Assembly (NCBI GenBank): GCA_002450755.1
Contig: DKAI01000175.1
Span: 8,469-32,704 of the forward strand
Direction: 5' to 3'
Source of the DNA: Deltaproteobacteria bacterium UBA6930
Lineage (GTDB): Bacteria > Myxococcota_A > UBA9160 > UBA6930
DNA: 24,236 nucleotides
A program made the translations under genes and the position numbers. Numbering within the stretch: position 1 is the stretch's first letter; each line of letters opens with the position of its first letter. Shown here piece after piece: positions 1 to 7,436 of the stretch. Under the pieces are notes generated by a model, which saw only the letters and a program-made list of their open reading frames with translations, did no database searches and was not told where the DNA came from.

Positions 1-92
1 CATTTGAAGGACGTATATTCTCCAAACATAAAATTTCTCCTTCACAGCGTACAATTATTATTCCTAAAGAACGGAGAAGTGGACTAGTACCT
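1..92. other. Intergenic DNA at window edge
   Basis: No gene or clear terminator is visible here. The first three bases read as an ATG on the minus strand, preceded on that strand by a GGAG about 16 bases away. A further minus-strand gene could therefore begin exactly at the edge, downstream of the GST. The coding part lies outside the window, so this cannot be tested. Confidence 0.4.
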
Positions 93-728
93 TTAAGAAG
101 GCTCAGGAAAGTCAGAACTTGGCGGCAATGAGGCTTTAAACGCGGGTCTTGACGAAAGAACTTGATAATATCCAAAAGCTCCAACGAAAGCTTTTAGATC
201 GGTCCACAACCTCGCAAGATGAAGGCTGTAGCCCACAGCAATATCAGCGGCTGAAAACCCTCCTTTAAGGAGAAAATTTGAATCCGATACCCTTTGATCG
301 ATTACCTCGATTGACTTTTCAAGACGCCGAAGTTCAAGTTTTTGGACTAGAGGTGATCGGTCCGCTTCATTAGCAATAATTATATTTTGCTGAACTAAGC
401 TGGCACCGTGAACAGCCATCGTTTCAGAAAAATGAATCCACTGAAGCCATTCAGATCTCTCAGCGTTTCCTGGAGATCTTCCTAGACCGTTTTGGTCGTA
501 ACTTTCACAAAGATGCTGTGCGATAGCTCCTGATTCGAACAAAACTTTTCCTTGATCGATTAAACAAGGGACACGTCCCAGAGGGGAAATAGCGAGATAT
601 TCCTTCGTTCGAAGCTTTTCGATGTCAAAAGGCATCACAACAAGTTCAAAATCAAGACCCAACTCGTTTAGAAGCCACAAAGAGCGCATAGATCGTGCTT
701 CGTGGCAGTGGTAAAGAACTATGCTCAT
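93..728 (-). CDS. Glutathione S-transferase family protein
   Basis: A 211-aa protein of the usual length for a soluble cytosolic GST. The N-terminal thioredoxin-like domain (about residues 1-80) shows the Ser/Arg-rich active-site helix start (HEARSMRSLWLLNEL), the cis-proline motif GRVPCLID and the glutathione gamma-Glu binding FESGAI. The helical C-terminal domain carries the N-capping-type segment FSAADIAVGYSL near residues 158-169. The family conjugates glutathione to electrophiles or uses it in isomerisation or dehalogenation. The ATG at 728 overlaps the stop of the upstream LLM gene by four bases (ATGA), so the two are probably translationally coupled. The substrate is unknown. A role in dealing with a reactive product of the neighbouring oxidoreductase is inference. 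Confidence 0.9.
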   Translation of the reverse strand: MSIVLYHCHEARSMRSLWLLNELGLDFELVVMPFDIEKLRTKEYLAISPLGRVPCLIDQGKVLFESGAIAQHLCESYDQNGLGRSPGNAERSEWLQWIHFSETMAVHGASLVQQNIIIANEADRSPLVQKLELRRLEKSIEVIDQRVSDSNFLLKGGFSAADIAVGYSLHLARLWTDLKAFVGAFGYYQVLSSRPAFKASLPPSSDFPEPS

Positions 729-1795
729 GTCTCTCGAGGCTCCTTATTTTTAAGCGTTTCATCTCGAACCCATGAAACAGCTTTCTCAAGGGTGTCTAAA
801 CGTTCAGAATATGTTCGCCCCAACGGGTCCATCCTCAAGGTTGTTATGCCTACGTCTCGATAGAGCTTGATCCTGTTACGAATCATCTCTTCATTTCCAA
901 AGAAATTCGTCCTGAGAATCATTTCCTCTGGAACTCGTCGAGAAGCTTCCTCCCGGTTTCCTTTGAGCCAAAGGGACTGGACCTCCTTGCAATCGTCCTC
1001 GAAACCAGCTCGACAGTACGCCCTGAAATAAAAGTTAGTTTTAGGAGAACCCATTGCACCGAGCGTGTAGGCCATCTGGTTTTTTCGGGCTCTTATTACC
1101 GATGCCAGATCGTCGCTTACGCACACTGAACCACCCGAACAGAGATCGATCGCGCCAAGCCCAGCTTTCCGTTTTATTGCGCCTCTTCTGAGAAACTTGA
1201 AATGAGCCTCACTCGATTCAGGCATAAATGACGTTCCCAGCCAACCATCCGCAACTTCACCTGACAGCTCCAACCCACGAGGTGCTACCGTGGCTAGGTA
1301 GATTGGTATAGACGTAGGCTTAAACGCGAGCCTCATCTTCTTCCCCTCCCCTCCTGGCAGAGGCAACCGATAATGTGCGCCCTGAAGGGCAAGCTTGTCA
1401 CCCCGAAAAGCCTGTTTCATGATTTCGAGGGTTTCACGCATCCGTTTAACCGGACTCCGAAAAGACGTGTTGTGTAAGCCTTCGACAACCTGTGGCCCAC
1501 TCGCTCCAAGCCCGAGAACAAAGCGTCCGTCAGTCAGGCCCGACAAAGTCATCGCAGTCATCGCAGTCATCGCAGGTGTTCGAGCCGTTAGTTGCATTAT
1601 CCCTGTACCAAGACGGATTTTCCGCGTGATTGCAGCTAGATAGGCAATTGGAGAGACCGCGTCTGTGCCCCACCCTTCGGCACTCCATGCGACATCCACA
1701 CCAAGTTTCTCGGCGTCGCGAGCGAATTCAGCTTCTCTCCGCGCTGCTTCGCCCGAGGCGATTGCAGCACCTCCAATACCGATTGAAACCTTCAT
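725..1795 (-). CDS. LLM class (luciferase-like) oxidoreductase, F420-dependent type
   Basis: A 356-aa protein of the bacterial luciferase-like TIM-barrel superfamily. The N-terminal strand MKVSIGIGG, the segment GTGIMQLTARTPAMTAMT (residues about 63-80) and the phosphate-binding GGRF-like motif LTDGRFVLGLGASGPQVVEG are typical of the branch often annotated as F420-dependent oxidoreductases. The C-terminal GNEEMIRNRIKLYRDVGI matches the usual last helix. Members use reduced F420 or FMN for hydride transfer or monooxygenation. Which cofactor is used here cannot be decided from sequence. It starts at an ATG (1795) with its promoter presumably in the 108-base divergent gap shared with the next LLM gene. 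It is the first gene of a two-gene unit with the GST. Confidence 0.9.
   Translation of the reverse strand: MKVSIGIGGAAIASGEAARREAEFARDAEKLGVDVAWSAEGWGTDAVSPIAYLAAITRKIRLGTGIMQLTARTPAMTAMTAMTLSGLTDGRFVLGLGASGPQVVEGLHNTSFRSPVKRMRETLEIMKQAFRGDKLALQGAHYRLPLPGGEGKKMRLAFKPTSIPIYLATVAPRGLELSGEVADGWLGTSFMPESSEAHFKFLRRGAIKRKAGLGAIDLCSGGSVCVSDDLASVIRARKNQMAYTLGAMGSPKTNFYFRAYCRAGFEDDCKEVQSLWLKGNREEASRRVPEEMILRTNFFGNEEMIRNRIKLYRDVGITTLRMDPLGRTYSERLDTLEKAVSWVRDETLKNKEPRET
1548..1574. repeat. Three tandem 9-bp units inside an LLM gene
   Basis: Three perfect head-to-tail copies of GTCATCGCA on the plus strand encode repeated Ala-Met-Thr on the minus strand of the LLM gene. Ala-Met-Thr repetition is normal at this point in the family, so this is coding constraint plus identical codon choice rather than an independent element. 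It could still be prone to slippage. Confidence 0.8.
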
Positions 1796-1903
1796 CTAGC
1801 TACTTTCAGCTCCTCCATCGGTTCTACTTGACTTTGGAGCACTTAAAATGGTGGAAACGACTGGCCAATAAGGGATACTACTTATTGAACAGAGGAGCTC
1901 CAG

Positions 1904-3133
1904 ATGAAGTTCATGTATTTTTTCCTTCCCTCCATCCCTGCTACGCCTGAAGAGCGAAAAGCACTACGACCCATCGCCCATCACACTGAGCGGATACAGA
2001 AGATGTTCGACGAAGTCGTCGAGATATCCAAAATGGCTGAGGACCTCGGATTTACTGGCGTAGGATTTCCTGAGCATCACCTTCACACCGAAGGAATGGA
2101 ATTCGGCAGCCTCCCTGTACTCACACAACACGTAATCCATCACACTAGTACTCTTAGCGTTGGTCCAATTGGATACGTGCTAGCAGGCTGGAATCCCTTG
2201 CGCCTCGCGCTCGAAATCGCCTGGCTTGACCAACTAACTAAAGGTCGGACCCATGTCGGATTCGCTCGGGGCTATCAGTCGCGCTGGCTTAACCAAATGG
2301 CTCAAAAGCTCAACATTGGCGCAACACTTAGTGATCAAAGTGAAGTCGATAAAAACAACAGAGAAGCCTTTGAAGAGGTTTTTCAGATTTTGAAACTCGC
2401 ATGGAAGGACGAGCCTTTTCGATTTAAAGGCAAACATTACCAGTACCCTTTCCCCTACGAAGAGGGGACGCCCTGGGGCGCCAGCGAATGGACTAGGACG
2501 CATGGATCTCCGGGCGAAATTGGGGAAAACGGAAACGTGCAGGCTATAGATATCGTGCCTAAACCTTACCAGAAGCCCCACCCGAGACTTTTTCAGGCAT
2601 TCTCGGCAAGTGACGAGACGATAGGATGGTGTGCCCGGGAGGGAATTATTCCGACTATATTCGTGGCTGACCATGACAGAGTCAGACACTTAGCGGAGCT
2701 ACACGTTCGAGAAGCTAAGACCGTAGGAAGAGACGTGACCTTTGGAGAATCTATTGGCGTTCTCCGCGGTATGTATTGCGCCGACAACATGGAAAACGCA
2801 AAAAAGCTATTGACGGCAGGAATGGTAGGATACGGCTTCCGAAATTTCTTTCATCAATTTGGTTTCACTGAGGGATTTAGAACTGAAGAGGACAATCGGA
2901 AATACGGTGATCAACCGCTTCCTTTGAGTGAATGCACCACGGAGAGGATGATCGACTCTAACTTCGCTCTAGCAGGCACTCCTGATGATATACGTCGAGG
3001 TCTCGACAAGCTAATTGAAGCTGGAAATCCTGAATGGTTTATTTGGCAAGGAGACCAAGGACTATTGCCATTCGATGAGCTCAAAGCGATGATCGAAAAA
3101 GTAGGCAAAGAGGTTCTTCCACATTATCGCTAA
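1904..3133 (+). CDS. LLM class flavin-dependent oxidoreductase (long type)
   Basis: A 409-aa luciferase-like monooxygenase. Recognisable parts are the N-terminal barrel strand MKFMYFFLPSI, the active-site segment GFPEHHLHTEG (EHH near residue 59), the GRTHVGFARGYQSRW flavin-phosphate region near 115-130 and the C-terminal AGTPDDIRRGLDKLIEAG. Proteins of this length and layout are FMN-dependent monooxygenases or related hydride-transfer enzymes using a separate flavin reductase. The start is an ATG with a strong Shine-Dalgarno (GAGGAG) a few bases upstream. It is transcribed divergently from the LLM/GST pair and is apparently monocistronic, ending just before the convergent tRNA gene. The substrate is unknown. 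It is only a distant relative of the other LLM proteins in the window, not a recent duplicate. Confidence 0.9.
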   Translation: MKFMYFFLPSIPATPEERKALRPIAHHTERIQKMFDEVVEISKMAEDLGFTGVGFPEHHLHTEGMEFGSLPVLTQHVIHHTSTLSVGPIGYVLAGWNPLRLALEIAWLDQLTKGRTHVGFARGYQSRWLNQMAQKLNIGATLSDQSEVDKNNREAFEEVFQILKLAWKDEPFRFKGKHYQYPFPYEEGTPWGASEWTRTHGSPGEIGENGNVQAIDIVPKPYQKPHPRLFQAFSASDETIGWCAREGIIPTIFVADHDRVRHLAELHVREAKTVGRDVTFGESIGVLRGMYCADNMENAKKLLTAGMVGYGFRNFFHQFGFTEGFRTEEDNRKYGDQPLPLSECTTERMIDSNFALAGTPDDIRRGLDKLIEAGNPEWFIWQGDQGLLPFDELKAMIEKVGKEVLPHYR

Positions 3134-3154
3134 ATCATGGCGTCTACCCGCTAA

Positions 3155-3231
3155 TGGCGCCCTCGAGAGGATTCGAACCTCTGGCCTGCCGCTTAGGAGG
3201 CGGCCGCTCTATCCTGCTGAGCTACGAGGGC
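3155..3231 (-). tRNA. tRNA-Arg (anticodon CCU)
   Basis: A full 77-nt cloverleaf on the minus strand. The acceptor stem GCCCTCG pairs with CGAGGGC, the D arm is GCTC/GAGC, and the anticodon stem GCCGC/GCGGC holds the loop CTCCTAA with anticodon CCT. The T arm AGAGG/CCTCT has loop TTCGAAT. The 3' CCA is encoded after discriminator G, as is usual in gammaproteobacteria. It reads the rare AGG arginine codon. Minor-arginine tRNA genes are frequent integration sites, but no integrase or duplicated tRNA end was seen nearby. Confidence 0.97.
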
Positions 3232-3244
3232 ACACAATGCTCTC

Positions 3245-3250
3245 AGTATA
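3245..3250 (-). promoter_or_regulatory. Possible -10 box for tRNA-Arg
   Basis: TATACT on the minus strand lies 13 bases upstream of the mature tRNA 5' end, a fitting distance for a tRNA promoter with a short leader. No convincing -35 element was found 16-18 bases further upstream, so the call is weak. Confidence 0.35.
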
Positions 3251-3365
3251 ACCATTGAAATCATCTATAACCGGGGCCGAACACGCTACTTTCACTTCAA
3301 CTCGGTTTCATATTATTTCGTCTCAAATCCGAGGACCGTAATCGATCTCAATGTAGGATATCAGC

Positions 3366-4391
3366 ATGTGGAAACCGGACATTCCTTCAATACCAGCACT
3401 CGGCGTAGGCTCCTACGCAGCGCCAGGCTGGTACATTGCAATGCACCGTAAAAAAAGGGCCGGCGAATTGGGCACGCACGACGCCGAAGAATTGCTCGAA
3501 GACGCCACTCGGATAGTGGTAGGCGATCAAAAAAGTGCGGGTGTCGACATCTTTACTGATGGTGAACTGTCTCGACAACGCTTCGTCTACGAGGTGTTCG
3601 AGCGACTTACCGGGCTTGAACGGATCGAGCCGGCCAGAAGACTAGGAATTCCGGGCTACGACATGGCTCCCTCATTTCGAGTCCGGGATGATATCGAAGC
3701 ACCGGGAGGATTAGGAATACTCGAAGAGTTCAAACGACTTAAAAAGTTAGTACCCCATAAAGCCAAAAAGATTGCACTTCCAGGCCCATTTACCTTTGCA
3801 GGCTCGATAAATACCAAGGATACTCAAAAAGAACGAGTTATCGACTCTTTAGTTCGCGTACTCAGAAACGAAATAGCTCTCTTGGTAGAGGAAGGAGCAG
3901 ATTATATTCAGCTCGACGAACCCGGTATCACCCGACTAGAACCAAGCCAAATCAAATCAGAGGTTCTCGAGGTAACAAATCGCCTTTTTGAAGGATTCGC
4001 GGTTCGCTCATGTCTTCACGTTTGCTTTGGAAATAATGCTGGCAGACCTATGGCTGATCGAAGGTTAAATCGACTAATCGAATATCTTTTACCACTCAAA
4101 TGTAATGAATTGATGCTCGAATTTGCTAATAGAGGGCTAGTGGACGTGGAACTAACAAAAGAGCTATCGACTCGGTTTGATATCGCAGCTGGTGTCATCG
4201 ATGTGAAAAATTTTTGGCTCGAGCCACCGGAAGAGGTTGCTCGCCGGCTCGAAATTTGTCTGAAATTTATTCCCGAGAATCGACTTAGTGCAACTGCAGA
4301 TTGCGGCTTTTCCGCCCTTCCTCGCTATCTAGCCTTCCAAAAGCTGAAGAATTTAGTTGAAGGAACCCATCTCGTAAGGGGTACGTTATGA
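3366..4391 (+). CDS. MetE C-terminal-type cobalamin-independent methyltransferase (short form)
   Basis: A 341-aa UROD/MetE-like barrel, less than half the length of full MetE (about 750 aa), corresponding to its C-terminal catalytic domain only. The zinc ligands are all present and correctly ordered: His218 and Cys220 (LHVCFG), Glu252 (LMLEFANRG) and Cys313 (ATADCGFSALPR). The IQLDEPG motif at 181-187 is the family signature for the methionine/homocysteine site. Zinc activates a thiol for methyl transfer. Short versions may use a methyl-corrinoid or another donor instead of methyl-tetrahydrofolate, and some act in catabolic demethylation. The ATG follows AGGA. It overlaps the following hydratase lipoprotein by four bases (ATGA). 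A methionine synthase role is possible, but the neighbours suggest a catabolic one. Confidence 0.85.
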   Translation: MWKPDIPSIPALGVGSYAAPGWYIAMHRKKRAGELGTHDAEELLEDATRIVVGDQKSAGVDIFTDGELSRQRFVYEVFERLTGLERIEPARRLGIPGYDMAPSFRVRDDIEAPGGLGILEEFKRLKKLVPHKAKKIALPGPFTFAGSINTKDTQKERVIDSLVRVLRNEIALLVEEGADYIQLDEPGITRLEPSQIKSEVLEVTNRLFEGFAVRSCLHVCFGNNAGRPMADRRLNRLIEYLLPLKCNELMLEFANRGLVDVELTKELSTRFDIAAGVIDVKNFWLEPPEEVARRLEICLKFIPENRLSATADCGFSALPRYLAFQKLKNLVEGTHLVRGTL

Positions 4392-5236
4392 ATCGTCAAC
4401 TATGCTTCTCTCTTTTCGGCTTGTTGGTTCTTCTGCTCATCACAGGTTGCCCAAATAACACGAGCGAGCAAAGAATTGCTGAACAAACCATCGCAAGAAC
4501 TTTAATCGAAGCCGATCAAAGCAAGTCGCCGTTGCCTTCTGTTAAAGCCGAATTACCCGACATAAGCTTTGAAAGTGCTTACCGGATTCAAAAATTATTC
4601 GTTCAGCATAGACTGGAAGGCTTGGCACCGGGAGGTTACAAGGCAGGATTCACTACTTCGGCATCTCGCGAAAGCTTTGGCCTGAAAACACCTACAACAG
4701 GCGTACTCCCTTCACAAGGAAGACTTACCGGCTCTCCTACTTTGAAGCTTAGCGACTACCGATTACTTTGGCTTGAGACTGAAATCGCTTTTGAAATGGG
4801 AGTAGATCTAACAGAACCCTTGGAAGAGGTTTTGTCCGCAAAAGAAGCCATTGCTTATTTGCGTGCGGCGATCGAATTACCCGATGTCACGCTGAAATCA
4901 ATGGATCCACTGATCCCAGAAGATCTAGTGGCAGTTAACATGTTAGCTACCTCATACTTACTCGGTTCCAAGAACTCCCCCGATCTTGATCTCTCTCAAT
5001 TGACAATATCTATGACTCGAAATGGCGAACTCTTTCATTCCTATGAGTCTCCGGGCTCTGACGAACTCTGGGAGGGCGCATACTGGGCCATCAATCATAT
5101 CCTCTCTCAGGGCTACCCTATAGAGAAGGGAATGATTATCCTGGGTGGCGCGTTGGGCCAACCTAAAAAAGCAGAACCTGGGGCCTATGAAGCGGATTAC
5201 GGCGTCTTCGGAAAAATTAATTTCGAAGTTGAATAA
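4388..5236 (+). CDS. Lipoprotein with 2-keto-4-pentenoate hydratase (MhpD)-like domain
   Basis: A 282-aa protein. Residues 1-21 form a lipoprotein signal peptide: basic start, hydrophobic core FGLLVLLLI and lipobox ITGC with Cys21. Pro at +2 would allow outer-membrane sorting. The rest aligns with the MhpD/hydratase-decarboxylase fold: GGYKAGFTT (Lys85), the metal-binding ExE pair Glu130/Glu132 in LETEIAFEMGVDL, Glu163 in AAIELPD, and the C-terminal PIEKGMIILGGAL plus EADYGVFGKINFEVE. The spacing of Lys and the three Glu closely matches E. coli MhpD (Lys60, Glu106/108/139 from memory), so it looks catalytically intact. The family hydrates 2-hydroxypenta-2,4-dienoates in the cytosol, so a lipid-anchored periplasmic form is unusual. 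It lies between the MetE-like gene and an EamA transporter in one operon. A binding or sensing role instead of catalysis is possible. Confidence 0.85.
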   Translation: MNRQLCFSLFGLLVLLLITGCPNNTSEQRIAEQTIARTLIEADQSKSPLPSVKAELPDISFESAYRIQKLFVQHRLEGLAPGGYKAGFTTSASRESFGLKTPTTGVLPSQGRLTGSPTLKLSDYRLLWLETEIAFEMGVDLTEPLEEVLSAKEAIAYLRAAIELPDVTLKSMDPLIPEDLVAVNMLATSYLLGSKNSPDLDLSQLTISMTRNGELFHSYESPGSDELWEGAYWAINHILSQGYPIEKGMIILGGALGQPKKAEPGAYEADYGVFGKINFEVE

Positions 5237-5266
5237 CTAACTGCTCAACATCGAATAGTCCGGAAC

Positions 5267-6181
5267 ATGAATCAAACAAAAGCCTCCGATATGGCCCGCG
5301 CCAAATTTCCAACTCTTGCTCTCGTGTTTATCGTCTCATTTCTCTGGGGATCAAACTTTGTAGCCATGAAGGTTGCTCTTGATACCTTCGACCCATTCAC
5401 ACTCTCAGCATTAAGAAACGGTATAGCTGCATTAGTTCTCGTTCTTTATTCCCTTACTTTTGGGTTCCCTCCTCCAAAAACAAAAAGAGAATGGATTGCG
5501 ATCTTCTGGATTTCTTTTCACCTAACAACGGTTTCAAGCATTTGCTTTACTTTTGGCCTCCAATATGTGTCAGCGAGTTTGGCTTCAGTTTTGGTCAATA
5601 CGATGCCATTTTTTATGATCATTTTTGCAAGAACGTTTCTAGCAGAATCTCCAACTTCAGGAGGCCTCATAGGACTCCTTTTAGGCTTTGGCGGTGCTGC
5701 TCTGATTGCGTCCCCCACCACGGCTGACGCATCTACTATAAGCCCCATAGGCCTAATCTCGATCTTACTTGCTGCAGCCACGTGGGCTTCTGGCTCAGTG
5801 TTGGTAAAGAAGTCTGGCCTTTTGGGTCCAAATGCTCCGTTCTTTGTTGCCGTACAACTCGCAATGTCATTCGTCTGCCTAAGCTTGGTAAGCTTTTGGC
5901 ATGAAGGACTAGACTCAACTGAAGTCACAGGGTTAGGAGTTGCATCCCTTCTTTACGGCTCAATACCAGGACTCGCAATCCCTTTTCTTATGTGGTCAGA
6001 AATCTTACGCAGAGGCTCCACCCTGAAGGCTTCCGCAACCGCCTACTTGGTTCCACTCTTCGCGATTGCGTGTGGATTTATCTTTTTGGGCGACCGACTT
6101 ACCACAATAGAGATAGCCGGAGGTCTCCTGGTTTTGAGCGGAGTAGGTATAGTGAACAATCCTTTCAAAAAACGTTCCTAG
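5267..6181 (+). CDS. EamA/DMT family transporter
   Basis: A 304-aa inner-membrane protein with about ten hydrophobic segments and the two-fold EamA repeat of the drug/metabolite transporter superfamily. The first repeat begins with LALVFIVSFLWGSNFVAMK (residues about 17-35), the characteristic WGSNF motif. The second begins near ISILLAAATWASGSVLVKK (about 163-181). The C-terminus GGLLVLSGVGIVNN is typical. The family exports or imports small metabolites and amino acids. The direction and substrate cannot be told here. It sits 30 bases after the hydratase lipoprotein, so it is probably the last gene of the MetE-like operon. An in-frame Met9 is an alternative start, but the ATG at 5267 has GGAA just upstream. 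Confidence 0.92.
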   Translation: MNQTKASDMARAKFPTLALVFIVSFLWGSNFVAMKVALDTFDPFTLSALRNGIAALVLVLYSLTFGFPPPKTKREWIAIFWISFHLTTVSSICFTFGLQYVSASLASVLVNTMPFFMIIFARTFLAESPTSGGLIGLLLGFGGAALIASPTTADASTISPIGLISILLAAATWASGSVLVKKSGLLGPNAPFFVAVQLAMSFVCLSLVSFWHEGLDSTEVTGLGVASLLYGSIPGLAIPFLMWSEILRRGSTLKASATAYLVPLFAIACGFIFLGDRLTTIEIAGGLLVLSGVGIVNNPFKKRS

Positions 6182-6299
6182 CCTTCAAACCCACCATTAA
6201 TACACGATTGTGTTAGCAACATTCTTTGCTCCATACGGTACTCACCTTCATACTTCGTGAAAGCACAAACCGAGTAAGCGTTACTACATTACTACCTTC
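6182..6299. other. Convergent intergenic gap
   Basis: This is 118 bases between the ends of the EamA gene and the selenoprotein gene. No stem-loop with a U-tract is evident on either strand, so a bidirectional intrinsic terminator is not supported by eye. Confidence 0.4.
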
Positions 6300-7361
6300 C
6301 TAAATCGTATTCTTCGCGGATTCAAAGTTGTCAATCTTCAAGACATCTCGAATGGGATCGGCCATGCTCATCAAAGGAGGATCCAGAGGGATGCCTGTTG
6401 AGTCCGCTATTCGAACCATTTGACTAAAATTGGCAGCAACGGCCGAACATTCGACTAAACCACCTTCCCCAAGTTGGTCGAGAATAACATTTCGAGCACA
6501 AGCAAGTTTTTTCTCATCACTCTCCATTATCGCCTCGGCAAAAGCCAAGATAGCTGCTCCTGACGCCACCCCAGTCTCGCAATCAGCACCGCTTATAGCC
6601 GCCAACGCGGAATCTGGCCCATCGAACCCGTTACTCCCACGGAGCAACACTGAGTGTGCAGTGGTTCAATAAAAACAATCATTCAATGCAGAGACACGAC
6701 CAGCAAGGAGCTCCGTCTGTGCTCGGGAAATCCCTCTATTCGATTCGTAACTGGGGTCTGTAACTTTCTTATCTTCAATATATTGATGCTCTAAAAGATC
6801 TAGAAGTCCTTTTACTTCATCCGGCACTAAGCTCAACGCCCTGATCACGTTGGCATTGACTCCACCAAATACCTTTATCGCCTCTTGGCCACCTTCCCTA
6901 CCGTTAGGTATCATTGGAACCCAACCAACATCAACTTTCGCAGTGGCGGGACGGACCATAGTTGGCGAACCATCTTGCCATTCGGGGAAGTCTGGCAAAG
7001 ACAGACCGAGACCTTTCGAAAACACATCGACGCTCACACTTCGAGCAATAACACCCACAGCTTCGACATATCTTTCCACGCTTAGCTTTTTGGGGACAAT
7101 TTCGTCGAACCAAATTCGGTTAATAGACTTGGGATTCCCTCCTACGACCTTCGCCACTTCGAGTAATCCTTGAGACAAAATGGAAGAATTTCTTTCTAAT
7201 GTTCCATCATGTCGGGCCAACCGCGCCTGACTAGCTACTTCAATTCTTTCGGCAGAAGTAAGCCATGTACCAGGCGCCGACAAACTAGCCCAGAGGCGTT
7301 GATGCGCTTGCTCGAGATCTTGACGGACCGAATATCTGGCTGCTGAATACGATAAAGACAT
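6300..7361 (-). CDS. AhpD-like selenoprotein (in-frame UGA = Sec232)
   Basis: Two reading frames (7361-6669 and 6665-6300) are in the same frame, separated only by a TGA at 6668-6666. Joined they give 353 aa with U232. The join reconstructs the AhpD/carboxymuconolactone-decarboxylase motif: Cys229-Phe-Tyr-Sec232-x3-His236, with Glu217 twelve residues before Cys229. This is the Glu118/Cys130/Cys133/His137 spacing of M. tuberculosis AhpD. The region before the TGA (SRAQTELLAGRVSALNDCFY) and after it (TTAHSVLLRGSNGF) is continuous family sequence. A degenerate AhpD-like repeat lacking Cys is visible near residues 34-52. CxxU AhpD-like proteins are a known class in marine selenoproteomes. The ATG follows GGGAGGG. 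Expected activity is thiol- or seleno-dependent peroxide or organic-hydroperoxide reduction. It is divergent from a cysteine hydrolase. The alternative is a nonsense mutation or sequencing error. Confidence 0.85.
6624..6668 (-). promoter_or_regulatory. bSECIS-like element at the Sec UGA
   Basis: Directly 3' of the UGA (6668-6666) the minus strand forms an 8-bp stem, GTTGCTCC (6648-6641) with GGAGTAAC (6637-6630), containing one G-U pair, around the loop GUG (6640-6638). The loop starts 26 bases after the UGA and its first base is G, which fits the bacterial SECIS pattern (apical loop with G in the first two positions, roughly 16-37 bases from the UGA). GAACC of the UGA context can also pair with GGTTC at 6628-6624, closing the whole element. 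A small CACTG/CAGTG hairpin lies between. Folding was done by eye. Confidence 0.8.
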
Positions 7362-7436
7362 TTACCCTCCCGCCTTATTCTAGCTTGTCAAAAAAGAGAC
7401 ACTGGAACATTCCTAGATTTAGTGGATAATTTTCTA

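Noticed and set aside
1548..1574. Three tandem 9-bp units as a minisatellite or regulatory repeat
   Set aside because: It encodes the Ala-Met-Thr repetition normal for this LLM branch, so coding constraint explains it.
2234..2689. 151-aa minus-strand frame inside the LLM gene
   Set aside because: It lies entirely within a well-supported gene, shows no domain-like sequence, and has no ribosome site. It is an antisense shadow.
3155..3365. tRNA-Arg as an integration site of a genomic island
   Set aside because: No integrase, no repeated tRNA 3' fragment and no mobile genes were seen in the window.
5518..5928. 136-aa minus-strand frame inside the EamA gene
   Set aside because: Antisense shadow of a membrane protein gene, with no independent support.
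6300..6650. Separate 116-aa CDS starting at GTG 6650
   Set aside because: No ribosome binding site, it would start in the middle of the AhpD active-site helix, and it is in frame with the upstream part across a single TGA with a bSECIS-like hairpin. It is treated as part of the selenoprotein.
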